64,000 nt of DNA from Negadavirga shengliensis. Its GTDB lineage: Bacteria; Bacteroidota; Bacteroidia; Cytophagales; Cyclobacteriaceae. This document shows positions 1-8,971 of this stretch, in pieces (position 1 is the stretch's first letter; the number at the start of each line of letters is the position of its first letter). The notes below the pieces were generated by a model, which saw only the letters and a program-made list of their open reading frames with translations, was not told the origin of the DNA and did not search any database. Both the position numbers and the translations under genes were made by a program. The stretch covers positions 1-64,000 of the forward strand of contig NZ_JBHSJJ010000021.1 of NCBI RefSeq assembly GCF_042652345.1, written 5' to 3'.

Positions 1-410
1 TTGCCAATTGGTTCATCACCAGTCTGGTCCCCATAATCCCCAAATTGACTGTAGAGAAAAGACTCAAACAAAAGCCCCATCATCAAATACTTTACGACCT
101 GTTCTATGCTTAAGTTAACGGATATGGTACAGCTGTCGGGAGCGAGTGGGCGAGGGGCTCTGCGGGGAGAAGCTTATTTTTGCCTTGACTTTTTTCGTTC
201 TTTTTGTGTCAAAGCCTGCCCCGACCAGCGCAGCATATCGGGGACAAAAAGTACAGAAGAGTAAGAGGATAATTAAAAACAACCACTTACCCTAAAAGAT
301 AAGCAATCATTATCTCCCTGGTGTAGTAGGCGTTGTAACTCCGCCTTTCTATCCCTCTGAATTTGCAACTTCATTTTTCCAATTGTAAATTAAAAATACT
401 ATCAGGTAAA
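1..410. other. Non-coding left edge with repeat sequence
   Basis: I see no convincing gene in this stretch. Around 180-260 there is a T-rich segment followed by an A-rich counterpart ending in acaaaaagtac, which could fold back on itself. Positions about 327-375 hold one copy of a dispersed repeat whose second copy lies at 26243-26300. The end of the minus-strand acetyltransferase gene lies immediately to the right. Confidence 0.6.
327..375. repeat. Dispersed GGCGT..CGCC hairpin repeat, copy 1
   Basis: This copy reads GGCG-N9-CGCC followed by a tail (cttt, tatc, tctgaatttg, aacttc) that matches 26243-26300 closely. The stem is weaker here than in copy 2. It resembles REP-type intergenic elements. 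No transposase of the RAYT type is present in the window. Confidence 0.55.
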
Positions 411-911
411 TTACAGCTTAAATTCCAACACAAAATCCTCCATCCAATATCCCTGGCCGATGGGGATGTTTTCTTCTGCGACGGTTACAAAACCCGAACG
501 ATGGTAAAACCGGAGAGCCGCTTCATTGTAACGGTTCACATTGAGCACCAGAGAGCCGTTATTGGATTTCAATGCTTCCCCGCCGATATATTGGATGAGC
601 GCTTTTCCCACGCCCTTTCCCTGGGCTTCCGGAAGGATGTAGATTTTATGGATTTTGGTTTTATCCGAATGCTGATGGTTGGTTTCAAAAGAGGCGAAAC
701 CCAGCGTCCTTGCGCCTTCCATGGCCAGGATAAATATGTGGTTTTTAGGCCCCATTTGTTTTTCCAGTGAAGGTGTGCTGTACATCATTTCCAGCATGTA
801 TGAAATCTGGACTTTGGAAAGGATATGGCCAAAGGTAGTGGGCCAGGTCTTCTGTGCGACTTCCTGGATAAGGGGGATGTGTTGGGTGCCGGCTTTGATG
901 ATGTCAACCAC
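411..911 (-). CDS. GNAT family N-acetyltransferase
   Basis: This 166-residue protein has the GNAT fold, which transfers an acetyl group from acetyl-CoA to an amine; the substrate cannot be read from sequence. The acetyl-CoA pyrophosphate loop is QGKGVG at residues 97-102, preceded by the beta-strand IHKIYILPEA. A second family block, NRYNEAALRFYHRSGF, spans 126-141. The length is normal for a single-domain cytosolic GNAT. It lies downstream of the DUF1080 gene on the same strand, but a strong hairpin at 937-980 separates them, so it is probably transcribed on its own. The plus-strand frame covering the same bases has no family resemblance and is a shadow. Confidence 0.9.
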   Translation of the reverse strand: MVDIIKAGTQHIPLIQEVAQKTWPTTFGHILSKVQISYMLEMMYSTPSLEKQMGPKNHIFILAMEGARTLGFASFETNHQHSDKTKIHKIYILPEAQGKGVGKALIQYIGGEALKSNNGSLVLNVNRYNEAALRFYHRSGFVTVAEENIPIGQGYWMEDFVLEFKL

Positions 912-936
912 TTATTCGGTGAATTAAAAGCAGAGA

Positions 937-980
937 AGGCCGTTTTCAACCTGACTTTGACATCGATAGGAAAACGGCCT
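937..980 (-). terminator. Perfect 11-bp stem hairpin, probable terminator
   Basis: AGGCCGTTTTC at 937-947 and GAAAACGGCCT at 970-980 are exact reverse complements with a 22-base loop. On the minus strand the stem lies 39 bases after the DUF1080 stop and is followed by ctctgcttttaattc. This fits an intrinsic terminator between DUF1080 and the GNAT gene, though the T-run is short. Confidence 0.55.
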
Positions 981-1019
981 GGAATGTGTTTCTTTACGTT
1001 ATTATTTTCTGGCCTGCCT

Positions 1020-1997
1020 TTATTTTGATGGCGTAAGCACGATTTTTCTGAATTCCACCGCTCCGTGGTCTCCCTGAAGCATAAGGGGACCAGGTTCGCC
1101 TTCATTGCTGTCAAGTGCCCCCCCGGTGATGCCCGGAATGATCTGGTCACAGACAATGGTCTTGCCATTGGCCACGATGGTCACTCTTCTGCCGACAAGG
1201 GTAATCTCAAAAGTCTGCCATTCGCCCGGCTTTCCGGCCACCATTTCATTCGGCGTTACAAATCCGTACACGCCACCGAAATACACAGAAGAGGGAGGCG
1301 TGCCTTTATTGTCCTCAATTTGTACTTCATAGCGTCCCCTCAGGTATATCCCACTATTGCTTCCTTCGGGATAACGGAATTCTGCCTGAAGCTTGAAGTC
1401 TTCATATTTTTCATCCGTAATAAGGTTGGCCCCGGCTTTCGGATTGGTGAGAATCCCGTTTTTGACTACCCACTGGTTTTCAGCGGCATCAGGATGCCAT
1501 CCGGAAAGATCTCTTCCGTTAAAAATCTCAATGGGTTCTCCCCAAGCAACTTCTTTTTCCCGTACCAAAGATGGCGCGGGTTCCCCTGTAAACTTGTATT
1601 TTTTGCCCATGGGGTGGTGGATGGTCCCTTCCAGCTTTCCCCCTTTTAAAGATCCTTCAAATCCCAGTTCGGTATCGGTGTCTTCCCACTGAGGAGGAAT
1701 ACGGAAAGATATTTTGCCGTTCTGGAAATTTATCTTTGAAACGGGACGGACACTTCCATTATCCCCCACATAATACCCTACGAGGGTACGGATACCGGAC
1801 TGCTTTACTTCCAGCCAGGATGGAGCAGATTTACCGTCCATCTCCACCGTGAGGTTCCACCTACCAATAAGGTCATCGGTTGACTGGGCCTTTAGCGTAC
1901 CCGGAACCAAAAGGAATGTACAGATTACCATAAACAGGGTCGATCTGCCCCATATCGTATTTGCCGAAAAGAAGGAATAACCAATATTTTTCATCAT
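1020..1997 (-). CDS. DUF1080 (3-keto-disaccharide hydrolase-type) exported protein
   Basis: This is a 325-residue exported protein. A hydrophobic signal segment at about 20-38 ends in TLKAQ. Residues 40-145 form a beta-rich N-terminal region. The DUF1080 / 3-keto-glucoside hydrolase domain runs from about 155 to the end, with the family opening FNGRDLSGWH at 159-168 and a concanavalin-like body. Characterised family members hydrolyse 3-keto-glycosides made by periplasmic sugar dehydrogenases, or act as scaffolds, and such genes usually sit with GMC/TIM-barrel/SDR sugar genes as they do here. It is divergent from the ThuA-like gene with a 195-base gap. Catalytic function is inferred from family only. 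Confidence 0.85.
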   Translation of the reverse strand: MMKNIGYSFFSANTIWGRSTLFMVICTFLLVPGTLKAQSTDDLIGRWNLTVEMDGKSAPSWLEVKQSGIRTLVGYYVGDNGSVRPVSKINFQNGKISFRIPPQWEDTDTELGFEGSLKGGKLEGTIHHPMGKKYKFTGEPAPSLVREKEVAWGEPIEIFNGRDLSGWHPDAAENQWVVKNGILTNPKAGANLITDEKYEDFKLQAEFRYPEGSNSGIYLRGRYEVQIEDNKGTPPSSVYFGGVYGFVTPNEMVAGKPGEWQTFEITLVGRRVTIVANGKTIVCDQIIPGITGGALDSNEGEPGPLMLQGDHGAVEFRKIVLTPSK

Positions 1998-2192
1998 GTT
2001 TGATTTGTTGTTGAATAATTTTTAAAAATACAGGATTTTTGGGAGGAATGACAATGGATTTTCTAAAAGTTAATTTCGTTGTAAAGAAAATGGAATATTG
2101 GGAAACAGTTTTTATAAATAGTGTTTTTTTTAGGATGTTGGTGTTAACATAATGGATAAAAATTTGTAATATCGGTTAAAAGCAATAGGATT

Positions 2193-2891
2193 ATGTTACA
2201 CTTGGTTCAAATGTTTCTCTGTGCATTCGCGGTAGTGACGGGATTTGCATCAACAGAACTGCCAATATCTGTTCTGTTGATTACAGGGGGGCATGATTTT
2301 GAGAGGGAGCGTTTTTTCGAAATGATGGATGCTTTGGAGAATATCCAATATGTCGAGGTGAAGCATCCGAAGGCAAATGATCATTTTGTCGGTGAGGATA
2401 TAGAAAAATATGATCTGATCCTGTTCTATGATATGGTGCAGGAGATTACCGCGGATCAAAAACAGGGATTGGAAAGATGGGTGGATAAAGGGATTGGACT
2501 GGTATTTCTCCACCATTCTATTGTATCTTACCAAAATTGGGATTATTACAGGGGATTGGTTGGCGGGCGATACCTGGAAAATGATTCAGGTTACCAACAT
2601 GATGTCGCATTCAGGGCCCACATCATGGAGAAAGGACATCCCATTGTGAAAGGCCTGTCCAATTTCGAAGTCTATGATGAGATTTATAAAGACGTTGACA
2701 TTTCGGATAATGTCCAGCCTTTAATTTCCACTGATCATCCCGAAAGCATGCCTCTGTTGGCCTGGTGTCAACAACTATCCCCTTCCACCAGAACCGTCTA
2801 TATCCAACCTGGCCATGGTCCCGAGGTGTATGCCCTACCCGCATACAGAAAACTGCTGCAGCAGGCGATCCAGTGGGCTGCGGGCCGGTAG
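2193..2891 (+). CDS. ThuA-like domain protein, exported
   Basis: This 232-residue protein begins with a signal-like segment (residues 1-20), followed by the class I glutamine amidotransferase-like ThuA fold. Visible family marks are ITGGHDFERERFFEMM (30-45), a loop with HH at 107-108 after GIGLVFL, the DEIY segment, and GHGPEVY near the C-terminus. ThuA proteins are linked to trehalose or keto-sugar use, but their reaction is not well defined. The gene is divergent from the DUF1080 gene; these two families often co-occur in sugar-oxidation loci. I see no TAnnTTTG promoter box in the shared 195-base gap. Confidence 0.85.
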   Translation: MLHLVQMFLCAFAVVTGFASTELPISVLLITGGHDFERERFFEMMDALENIQYVEVKHPKANDHFVGEDIEKYDLILFYDMVQEITADQKQGLERWVDKGIGLVFLHHSIVSYQNWDYYRGLVGGRYLENDSGYQHDVAFRAHIMEKGHPIVKGLSNFEVYDEIYKDVDISDNVQPLISTDHPESMPLLAWCQQLSPSTRTVYIQPGHGPEVYALPAYRKLLQQAIQWAAGR

Positions 2892-3177
2892 TTTCTTAAA
2901 TGCTTCTCTGATTTTTTCGCTGGAAAAGTATTTTTTCTTTTACCTGCAGGTTTCCAGGAGGATATGCCATCTCCGGATATAAATGTCATCCGGACGGGTC
3001 TGTCCAATGAAAGCGTAAGTCCACTTGAACGAAATAATTTCGGGAAGACTTGTTCTGATTTCAGATTTTGGAACAGAAAATGTGCGTGATTATACCCTAA
3101 GTGAAGAAAGATAGGATTGAACAACCTTTTCTATTGACCTTCAGGATATTCAGTAATAACTCCAACCTTGAAAAGCA

Positions 3178-4242
3178 ATGAATACAAAACTTGATAAAAT
3201 CCAAGAATGGCTGGGCAAAGATGCCGGGTATCTCATGGATCACAAGAGCCAAACTTTCGACAAAAATCTGTTACATGCCCCCTCCCCGGATTTTGTGGAC
3301 AAAGAATTTGTGCACAGCAACAGAAATTCACAATTCTTACGCAATATGGCCACATTATTCAACACCGGCAGGCTGGGAGGAACGGGATACCTTTCCATAC
3401 TCCCCATTGATCAGGGGATAGAGCATTCAGCGGGGAGTGCATTTGCTCCTAATCCCATTTACTTTGATCCTGAGAATATCATCAAACTTGCCTTAGAGGC
3501 GGAATGCAATGCCGTGGCCACCACCATTGGGTCTTTTGGCATTCTTTCGAGAAAATACGCCCATAAAATACCTTTCATAGTTAAACTGAATCATAATGAA
3601 CTGCTCTCCTATCCCAACAAACACAATCAGATCATGTTTGGGTCAGTAGACGATGCTTGGAATCTGGGGGCGATAGCTGTAGGGGCAACCATCTATTTCG
3701 GCTCGGAAGAATCCAACCGCCAGATCATTGAGGTTTCGGAGGCTTTTGAGCGTGCCCATGAATTGGGCATGGTCACCATTTTGTGGTGTTATGTAAGGAA
3801 CAACGGTTTTCAAAAGGATGGTGTCAATTATGAAACCGCAGCGGACCTCACCGGGCAGGCCAACCATCTGGGGGTAACCATCCAGGCGGATATCATTAAA
3901 CAGAAATTACCGACCAACAACGGTGGTTTTACCCGCATTGGCTTTGGCAAGTCCCACCCTGAAATGTACAATAAGCTCAGCAGCGACCATCCGATTGATT
4001 TATGCCGGTATCAGGTAGCCAACTGTTACATGGGCCGGATAGGACTGATCAATTCAGGAGGAGAATCCCAGGGAGAGGGGGATCTGGAAGAGGCCGTCAA
4101 AACCGCTGTGATCAACAAACGCGCAGGCGGAATGGGTTTAATCATGGGCAGAAAGGCCTTTCAAAGGCCTATGGAAGAAGGGGTTCAACTATTAAACCAT
4201 ATTCAGGATGTATACCTTAATCCGGAAATAGATCTGGCCTGA
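3178..4242 (+). CDS. fbaB: Class I fructose-bisphosphate aldolase (FbaB/DhnA type)
   Basis: The protein has 354 residues, the usual length for the archaeal-type class I aldolase that splits fructose 1,6-bisphosphate through a Schiff base. The phosphate-binding start PIDQGIEHS lies at 76-84. The segment ADIIKQKLP (237-245) contains Lys241, the probable Schiff-base lysine by analogy with E. coli FbaB. The GGES glycine loop and the AGGMGLIMGRKAFQRP block near the C-terminus match the phosphate-gripping end of the barrel. There is no signal peptide, so it acts in the cytosol in glycolysis or gluconeogenesis. It stands alone between intergenic gaps of about 290 bases. Confidence 0.93.
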   Translation: MNTKLDKIQEWLGKDAGYLMDHKSQTFDKNLLHAPSPDFVDKEFVHSNRNSQFLRNMATLFNTGRLGGTGYLSILPIDQGIEHSAGSAFAPNPIYFDPENIIKLALEAECNAVATTIGSFGILSRKYAHKIPFIVKLNHNELLSYPNKHNQIMFGSVDDAWNLGAIAVGATIYFGSEESNRQIIEVSEAFERAHELGMVTILWCYVRNNGFQKDGVNYETAADLTGQANHLGVTIQADIIKQKLPTNNGGFTRIGFGKSHPEMYNKLSSDHPIDLCRYQVANCYMGRIGLINSGGESQGEGDLEEAVKTAVINKRAGGMGLIMGRKAFQRPMEEGVQLLNHIQDVYLNPEIDLA

Positions 4243-4533
4243 AAAATCCATCAGGGATGATGAATCAATGGGGCAACTGATTTGCAGTCATTGAATCCAC
4301 ACCTGTATAAATCCTGCCGTCGCCCTGCAAAAAGCCAGTTCCTCCATGTATCCGATGCCTCTGCGAGGAAGCATTTTTCAACCGCTGATCATGGGGTTTC
4401 AGAGGGATTCAAGGGCATATTCTTGCTTTTTTGGAGCGAAATTTTTTAAAGTACCCTGTTTACGGTGGGTTTCTGAAAATAATTATGTATTATAGGTTCC
4501 GTAAATAACATTTGGTCCAATATAAACCCCATT

Positions 4534-5865
4534 ATGTATCTTTTTCTGGTTATCCTGTTGTCGCTCGCACTCATTATCATCGCCATCATCAAATTCGAAA
4601 TCCACCCGTTTCTGGCCTTATTTGTAGTGGCCATTATCTATGGTTTGATTTCGGGCATGCCTGCTGAACTGATCATCCAATCGATTTCAGAGGGTTTTGG
4701 GGGCGTGTTGGGGAGGATAGGGCTGCTGATTTTGTTTGGGGTCATCATCGGGACCTTTCTGGAAAAGACGGGAGGAGCGTTTGTCATTGCGCAGAAGGTG
4801 CTTTCCTGGATAGGGAAAAAGGCCGTCATGCTCGGTATGATGGTTACAGGTGCCATTTTGTCGATCCCCGTGTTTGGAGACAGTGCATTCATCATGATGA
4901 ATCCCATCAACAAGTCCCTCTCCTTTAAGGGGAAACTGCCTTTTGCCGCCACCACGGTGGCATTGACCCTAGGCATTACCGCCACCCATTCCCTGGTACC
5001 GCCTACTCCTGGACCGATAGCAGCCGCGGGGATTTTGGGCGCCGATCTGGGCATGATCATTTTTTGGGGCGCCATCATCAGCGTCGTGGCTTTGGTACCT
5101 TGTTACTTCTTTTGTAAACATATCGTTTCCAAAATACCTTTGACCCCGGACTTTGCGGAAATGGAAGCAGTGGGGGAAAAGAAGAAATACCCTTCTATTG
5201 GAAAATCATTTATGCCTATTTTCATTCCTTTGGGTCTGATTGTGCTGGCCTCAATAGCTGCCTATCCGACACGGCCATTTGGGGAGAACCTATTTACTTC
5301 CGTGATATTATTTGTAGGAAATCCCATCATTGCCCTTTTGTTAGGTGTGTTTTTGTCTTTTACGCTTCCCGAAAAATTGGACAGAAAACTTTTGTCATCC
5401 ACCGGTTGGTTTGGTGAGGCTTTGTTGATCGCGGCTCCGGTGATCCTGATTACCGGGGCAGGAGGCGTGTTCGGGAAGATGCTGGAGAATTCCGGTGTGG
5501 CGGATCATGTAAGTGCCACACTGATGGTAGGAAATTACAGTTTGCTGCTGCCGTTTTTTATGGGTTTTGCGTTAAAATCGGCCCAGGGATCTTCCACCGT
5601 GGCCTTGGTTACCACGGCTTCCATCATGGTGCCTTTGATGGGTACATTGGGGCTGGATTCTGAGTCGATGAGGGTGATGACGGTATTGGCTACCGGTGCG
5701 GGAGCCATAGCCGTTTCCCATGCCAATGACAGTTTTTTCTGGGCCATGACGCAACTATCCGGCATGAATATCAAACAAGGCTACCAATCCCACAGCATAG
5801 GCACCGTGATCCTGTCCTTTACCGCGATGGGTTTGATTTTGATCATAGCCGGTTTTATGCGGTAA
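4534..5865 (+). CDS. GntP family sugar-acid permease
   Basis: This 443-residue integral membrane protein belongs to the GntP gluconate/H+ symporter family. It has about 12 hydrophobic helices. The family segment around GDSAFIMMNPINKSL and the re-entrant region HSLVPPTPGPIAAAGILGADLGM are present, and HANDSFFW near the C-terminus is characteristic. Gluconate, glycerate or a related hydroxy acid is the likely substrate. No gluconate kinase is next to it, but the convergent operon 7066-11530 encodes a gluconate 5-dehydrogenase-like SDR and an oxidative dehydrogenase, so an aldonic acid substrate would fit (inference). Confidence 0.9.
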   Translation: MYLFLVILLSLALIIIAIIKFEIHPFLALFVVAIIYGLISGMPAELIIQSISEGFGGVLGRIGLLILFGVIIGTFLEKTGGAFVIAQKVLSWIGKKAVMLGMMVTGAILSIPVFGDSAFIMMNPINKSLSFKGKLPFAATTVALTLGITATHSLVPPTPGPIAAAGILGADLGMIIFWGAIISVVALVPCYFFCKHIVSKIPLTPDFAEMEAVGEKKKYPSIGKSFMPIFIPLGLIVLASIAAYPTRPFGENLFTSVILFVGNPIIALLLGVFLSFTLPEKLDRKLLSSTGWFGEALLIAAPVILITGAGGVFGKMLENSGVADHVSATLMVGNYSLLLPFFMGFALKSAQGSSTVALVTTASIMVPLMGTLGLDSESMRVMTVLATGAGAIAVSHANDSFFWAMTQLSGMNIKQGYQSHSIGTVILSFTAMGLILIIAGFMR

Positions 5866-5946
5866 AGTTGATGTGGCCGCCGGCTTTTCCAACACCGGCT
5901 GTCCGTAATCTGCATGCCGGATCTTTCTTTGGGAAAAACACCTTTT

Positions 5947-5954
5947 TAATTTTG
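5947..5954 (+). promoter_or_regulatory. Candidate TAnnTTTG -7 box before the YihY gene
   Basis: TAATTTTG at 5947-5954 fits the Bacteroidota -7 element. A TTTC 20 bases upstream is a one-mismatch -33 element. The distance to the start codon is about 27 bases. Confidence 0.35.
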
Positions 5955-5980
5955 GTGCATTTTTTGCCGAAAATTTCCGT

Positions 5981-6931
5981 ATGGGAAGATTCAAATTCAA
6001 CCACATCAAACCGATCATGGTGGAAACGGCCAAGAGATGGATGAGGGCTGAACCGTTCAGGCAAAGTGCCACCATCTCCTACTATGCCATATTTTCCATC
6101 CCCGGTCTGTTGATCATCGTCATCTGGGCAGCCGGCATCTTTTTCGGACAGGAAGCTGTACAAGGGGAGATAAGTAATCAGATCGGTACCATGATGGGAG
6201 AAGAAACCGCAGAAAGTGTGGAAGACCTGATTTCCAACGCATACATCAGTTCCACGGGCTGGGTGATGAAAGCAATAGGTATCATCGCTTTGGTATTTGG
6301 GGCCACCACACTTTTTTTTCAGCTTCAAAAGTCCCTGAACTTTCTATGGGATGTAGAACCCGATCCCGAAAATAACCTCAAAAAAATGATCATTGACCGA
6401 GCCAGCTCCTTTGGGCTGATTTTGGTCATCGCCTTCCTGCTCCTGATTTCCCTGGTATTGAGTTCCATTTTATCCATTCTGAGTAATTGGATAGCGGGCC
6501 GCTTCGGCGAGGAAATCTATTATCTGACGGAGATTGTGGATTTCCTGCTGAGCTTTGGGATAATTACCCTTCTTTTTGCCATCATGTATAAGTTTCTACC
6601 GGATGTGGAGATCGGGTGGAAATCTGTTTGGGTGGGTGCCATGGTCACCGCGTTTCTTTTTACACTTGGTAAGACTTTATTGGGTCTGTATTTTGGAATG
6701 GCGGATCCCACCTCCGGATTTGGAGCTGCCGGAACCATCATTTTGGTGATGGTTTGGGTGAACTATACCTGCCTTATTCTTTTCTTCGGGGCCGAATTTA
6801 CCCATGTGTTTGCCAAAAATTACGGCCATCAAATCCAGCCTTCCGAACATGCCAAATGGACCGCCGCTTATCTGCACCGGAAAGAGGAAGGAGAACACGA
6901 AGATCCCATTGAATCCAGAACAAGAGAATAA
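5981..6931 (+). CDS. YihY/virulence factor BrkB family membrane protein
   Basis: This 316-residue inner-membrane protein has six predicted helices in the YihY/UPF0761 pattern, with the opening SATISYYAIFSIPGLLIIV after a basic N-terminus and the family core ILVMVWVNYTCLILFFGAEFTHVFA near 265-290. The C-terminal tail is charged and cytosolic (HRKEEGEHEDPIESRTRE). The family was once called ribonuclease BN in error; its function is unknown, with suggested roles in envelope or ion handling. It follows the GntP gene by 115 bases on the same strand and has its own possible promoter box. Confidence 0.9.
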   Translation: MGRFKFNHIKPIMVETAKRWMRAEPFRQSATISYYAIFSIPGLLIIVIWAAGIFFGQEAVQGEISNQIGTMMGEETAESVEDLISNAYISSTGWVMKAIGIIALVFGATTLFFQLQKSLNFLWDVEPDPENNLKKMIIDRASSFGLILVIAFLLLISLVLSSILSILSNWIAGRFGEEIYYLTEIVDFLLSFGIITLLFAIMYKFLPDVEIGWKSVWVGAMVTAFLFTLGKTLLGLYFGMADPTSGFGAAGTIILVMVWVNYTCLILFFGAEFTHVFAKNYGHQIQPSEHAKWTAAYLHRKEEGEHEDPIESRTRE

Positions 6932-7065
6932 TGTTTCAAGGATCAATTTTAGGCGTACTGAATTTATTGTCCACGCCGGCCCCGGACCCGGACGAAGAGA
7001 TTCGGGAATTCCACGGATTGACGCGGATTTGATATGATTATAATTTTTGACTTGACAATGCCGGC

Positions 7066-7851
7066 TTATTTGGCCGTCCAGCCACCGTCTACGGTAAGCA
7101 TAGCACCCACCATATAACTGGCCGCTTCGCTGGCCAGGAAAATGGCAGCGCCTTGGATTTCCCGCAACTCACCCCAGCGGGCCAGGGCAGTGGCTCCTAC
7201 GATGAAATTTTTAGCCTCATCCGTATTGGCAATGGGAATGTTCATTTCGGTTAGAAATGGACCCGGACATATGGCATTGACGTTGATATTGAAAGGAGCC
7301 AGTTCCAGTCCCAAGGCCCTTGTCATTTGCACCACCGCTCCCTTGCTGGCCGTGTAAGGGGTCCTGTTGGCAAGCCCCACCAGCCCTAGGGTACTGGCCA
7401 AATTGATGATGCTTCCTCTTTTTTGTGCTTTCATATAAGGGGTGACCGCTCTGCAACAGAGCCAGGTACCGTTGACATTCACATCCATCACCTGGTCAAA
7501 TTCCTCCGGCGTCACTTCATCTATAGGGCCCCGGATGTTGATCCCCGCGCTATTGATCAGGATATCTATCCGTCCAAAAGCCGCCATGGCATGCTTGGCC
7601 ATGGCTTCTGTCTCCTCTTTTTTGGTGATGTCTGCCCCAAAAGAAATGGCTTCGGTTTTAAAATCGCTGGAAATCTCCTGGGCGGCTTTTGCTCCTTGAG
7701 CCGCGTTTCTATTTACCAGCATCACTTTGGCACCCGCAGAAGCCAAACCTGCGGCCATGGCCAGTCCCAAGCCTTTTGAACCGCCTGTAATGATGGCTGC
7801 TTTTCCGCTCAAATCAAATTGTTTTATTCCGGGTAGGATTTCTTTTATCAT
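7066..7851 (-). CDS. SDR family oxidoreductase, gluconate 5-dehydrogenase-like
   Basis: This is a classical short-chain dehydrogenase of 261 residues. The nucleotide loop is TGGSKGLG (22-29), NSAG lies at 100-103, and the catalytic set is Ser153 with Tyr166-x3-Lys170. The C-terminal SYMVGAMLTVDGGW segment is typical of sugar and gluconate dehydrogenases. It is the last gene of a three-gene operon, 15 bases after the TIM-barrel gene. An NAD(P)-dependent step on a keto-sugar or aldonate made by the upstream enzymes is likely, but the substrate is inferred from neighbours only. Confidence 0.92.
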   Translation of the reverse strand: MIKEILPGIKQFDLSGKAAIITGGSKGLGLAMAAGLASAGAKVMLVNRNAAQGAKAAQEISSDFKTEAISFGADITKKEETEAMAKHAMAAFGRIDILINSAGINIRGPIDEVTPEEFDQVMDVNVNGTWLCCRAVTPYMKAQKRGSIINLASTLGLVGLANRTPYTASKGAVVQMTRALGLELAPFNINVNAICPGPFLTEMNIPIANTDEAKNFIVGATALARWGELREIQGAAIFLASEAASYMVGAMLTVDGGWTAK

Positions 7852-7866
7852 GAATCAAAATTTTTT

Positions 7867-8958
7867 TTAGTTAAAAATCAGTGTGTTTTTGCTGAAGTCC
7901 AAAGACAAGGTCACGTTTTTTTCCTCTTCTGCCAGCAATTCCTCCGCGTTCAGCTTGTCTATCCTGGGGAGCGTGGTCTTTTTCTCCCTGACCAATTTCA
8001 AAACAGGAGCCAATTCCATTCCGGAAACACCTTCAAAAGTGGTCCAATAACCATGGGTGAGACAAGGTATTTCCAGAGGATTACGGGTGATCATTTCGAG
8101 GTTAAAGGTGACTTTGGGATTATGCTGCCTGCACAAGCGGGCGATGGCCTGGAGATCCAATATACCTTGGCCCAGTGGAACTTCAGACAGGAGAAAACCT
8201 TTTTCATATTGGTCCACCGCCATGTCTTTGATATGGGTGCTGAAAACAAAGGGCGCCAGGGTGTTTGCGGTATACAACGGGTCTTCCAATAGCGCCAGGC
8301 TATTCCCGAAATCCAAAGTGACGCCTATCCATTCGCTGTCAACTTTTTTGAGGATGTCTACCAATTCCTGAGCCCGCCAGTCTTTATGGTTTTCCACGGC
8401 CAATCTCACCCGGTATTTTTTTAACACCGGTTCGACTAATTGCAAAGCTGTCAACGCATTATTTTGGAATTCCTGGAACTCATGGTAACTGTGGAGCGCC
8501 TCGTATCTCCTGGGCCCCAGACTCACGGTTCGAAGTACACTGGCACCGGCCTCCCTGGCGCTTTTTACCTCATGATCAAATGAAGCCACGTCCCCCTGCT
8601 TTTTGGGCAAGGCAATGGAGCCCTCCAAATAAAGCCCCAACCTCTCGCGGTGGTCCCGCACTTTTTTGGCAAAATCCTCCTTCCAGTCCCTTACACCCAC
8701 CTGAATACCGCCAGCACCTATGGCATGGCAATGTTTCATAAAATCGATGGCATCCATAAAGGCGGGATATTTGTCGCTGGCCGTTTTGGATTGCCATCTG
8801 ACGCCATAAGAATGTACCACTATGCCCATTTTTTCTTGTTTGAAAAAATCAGGTAAATGGGCGAAGCTCATTGCCAACGCGCCGAAGGACGCCGCTTTCA
8901 AAAACTTTCTCCTGTCCAGTGGGGGTGGGGTCGGGTTTGATGGGTTGCTGTTTGTCAT
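7867..8958 (-). CDS. Tat-exported sugar phosphate isomerase/epimerase-type TIM barrel protein
   Basis: This 363-residue protein starts with a twin-arginine signal, RRKFLK at 16-21 followed by a hydrophobic stretch, so it is probably folded before export to the periplasm. The body is a xylose isomerase-like TIM barrel. Probable metal ligands are Glu in LAVENHKDW, Asp in VTLDFGNS, His in STHIKDM and Glu in FNLEMITR. Related exported barrels act as keto-sugar isomerases or epimerases, or open 3-keto-glycosides. It sits 13 bases after the cytochrome-type dehydrogenase and 15 before the SDR gene, which suggests joint action on an oxidised sugar. Confidence 0.88.
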   Translation of the reverse strand: MTNSNPSNPTPPPLDRRKFLKAASFGALAMSFAHLPDFFKQEKMGIVVHSYGVRWQSKTASDKYPAFMDAIDFMKHCHAIGAGGIQVGVRDWKEDFAKKVRDHRERLGLYLEGSIALPKKQGDVASFDHEVKSAREAGASVLRTVSLGPRRYEALHSYHEFQEFQNNALTALQLVEPVLKKYRVRLAVENHKDWRAQELVDILKKVDSEWIGVTLDFGNSLALLEDPLYTANTLAPFVFSTHIKDMAVDQYEKGFLLSEVPLGQGILDLQAIARLCRQHNPKVTFNLEMITRNPLEIPCLTHGYWTTFEGVSGMELAPVLKLVREKKTTLPRIDKLNAEELLAEEEKNVTLSLDFSKNTLIFN

Positions 8959-8971
8959 TCCAAGGGTCAGA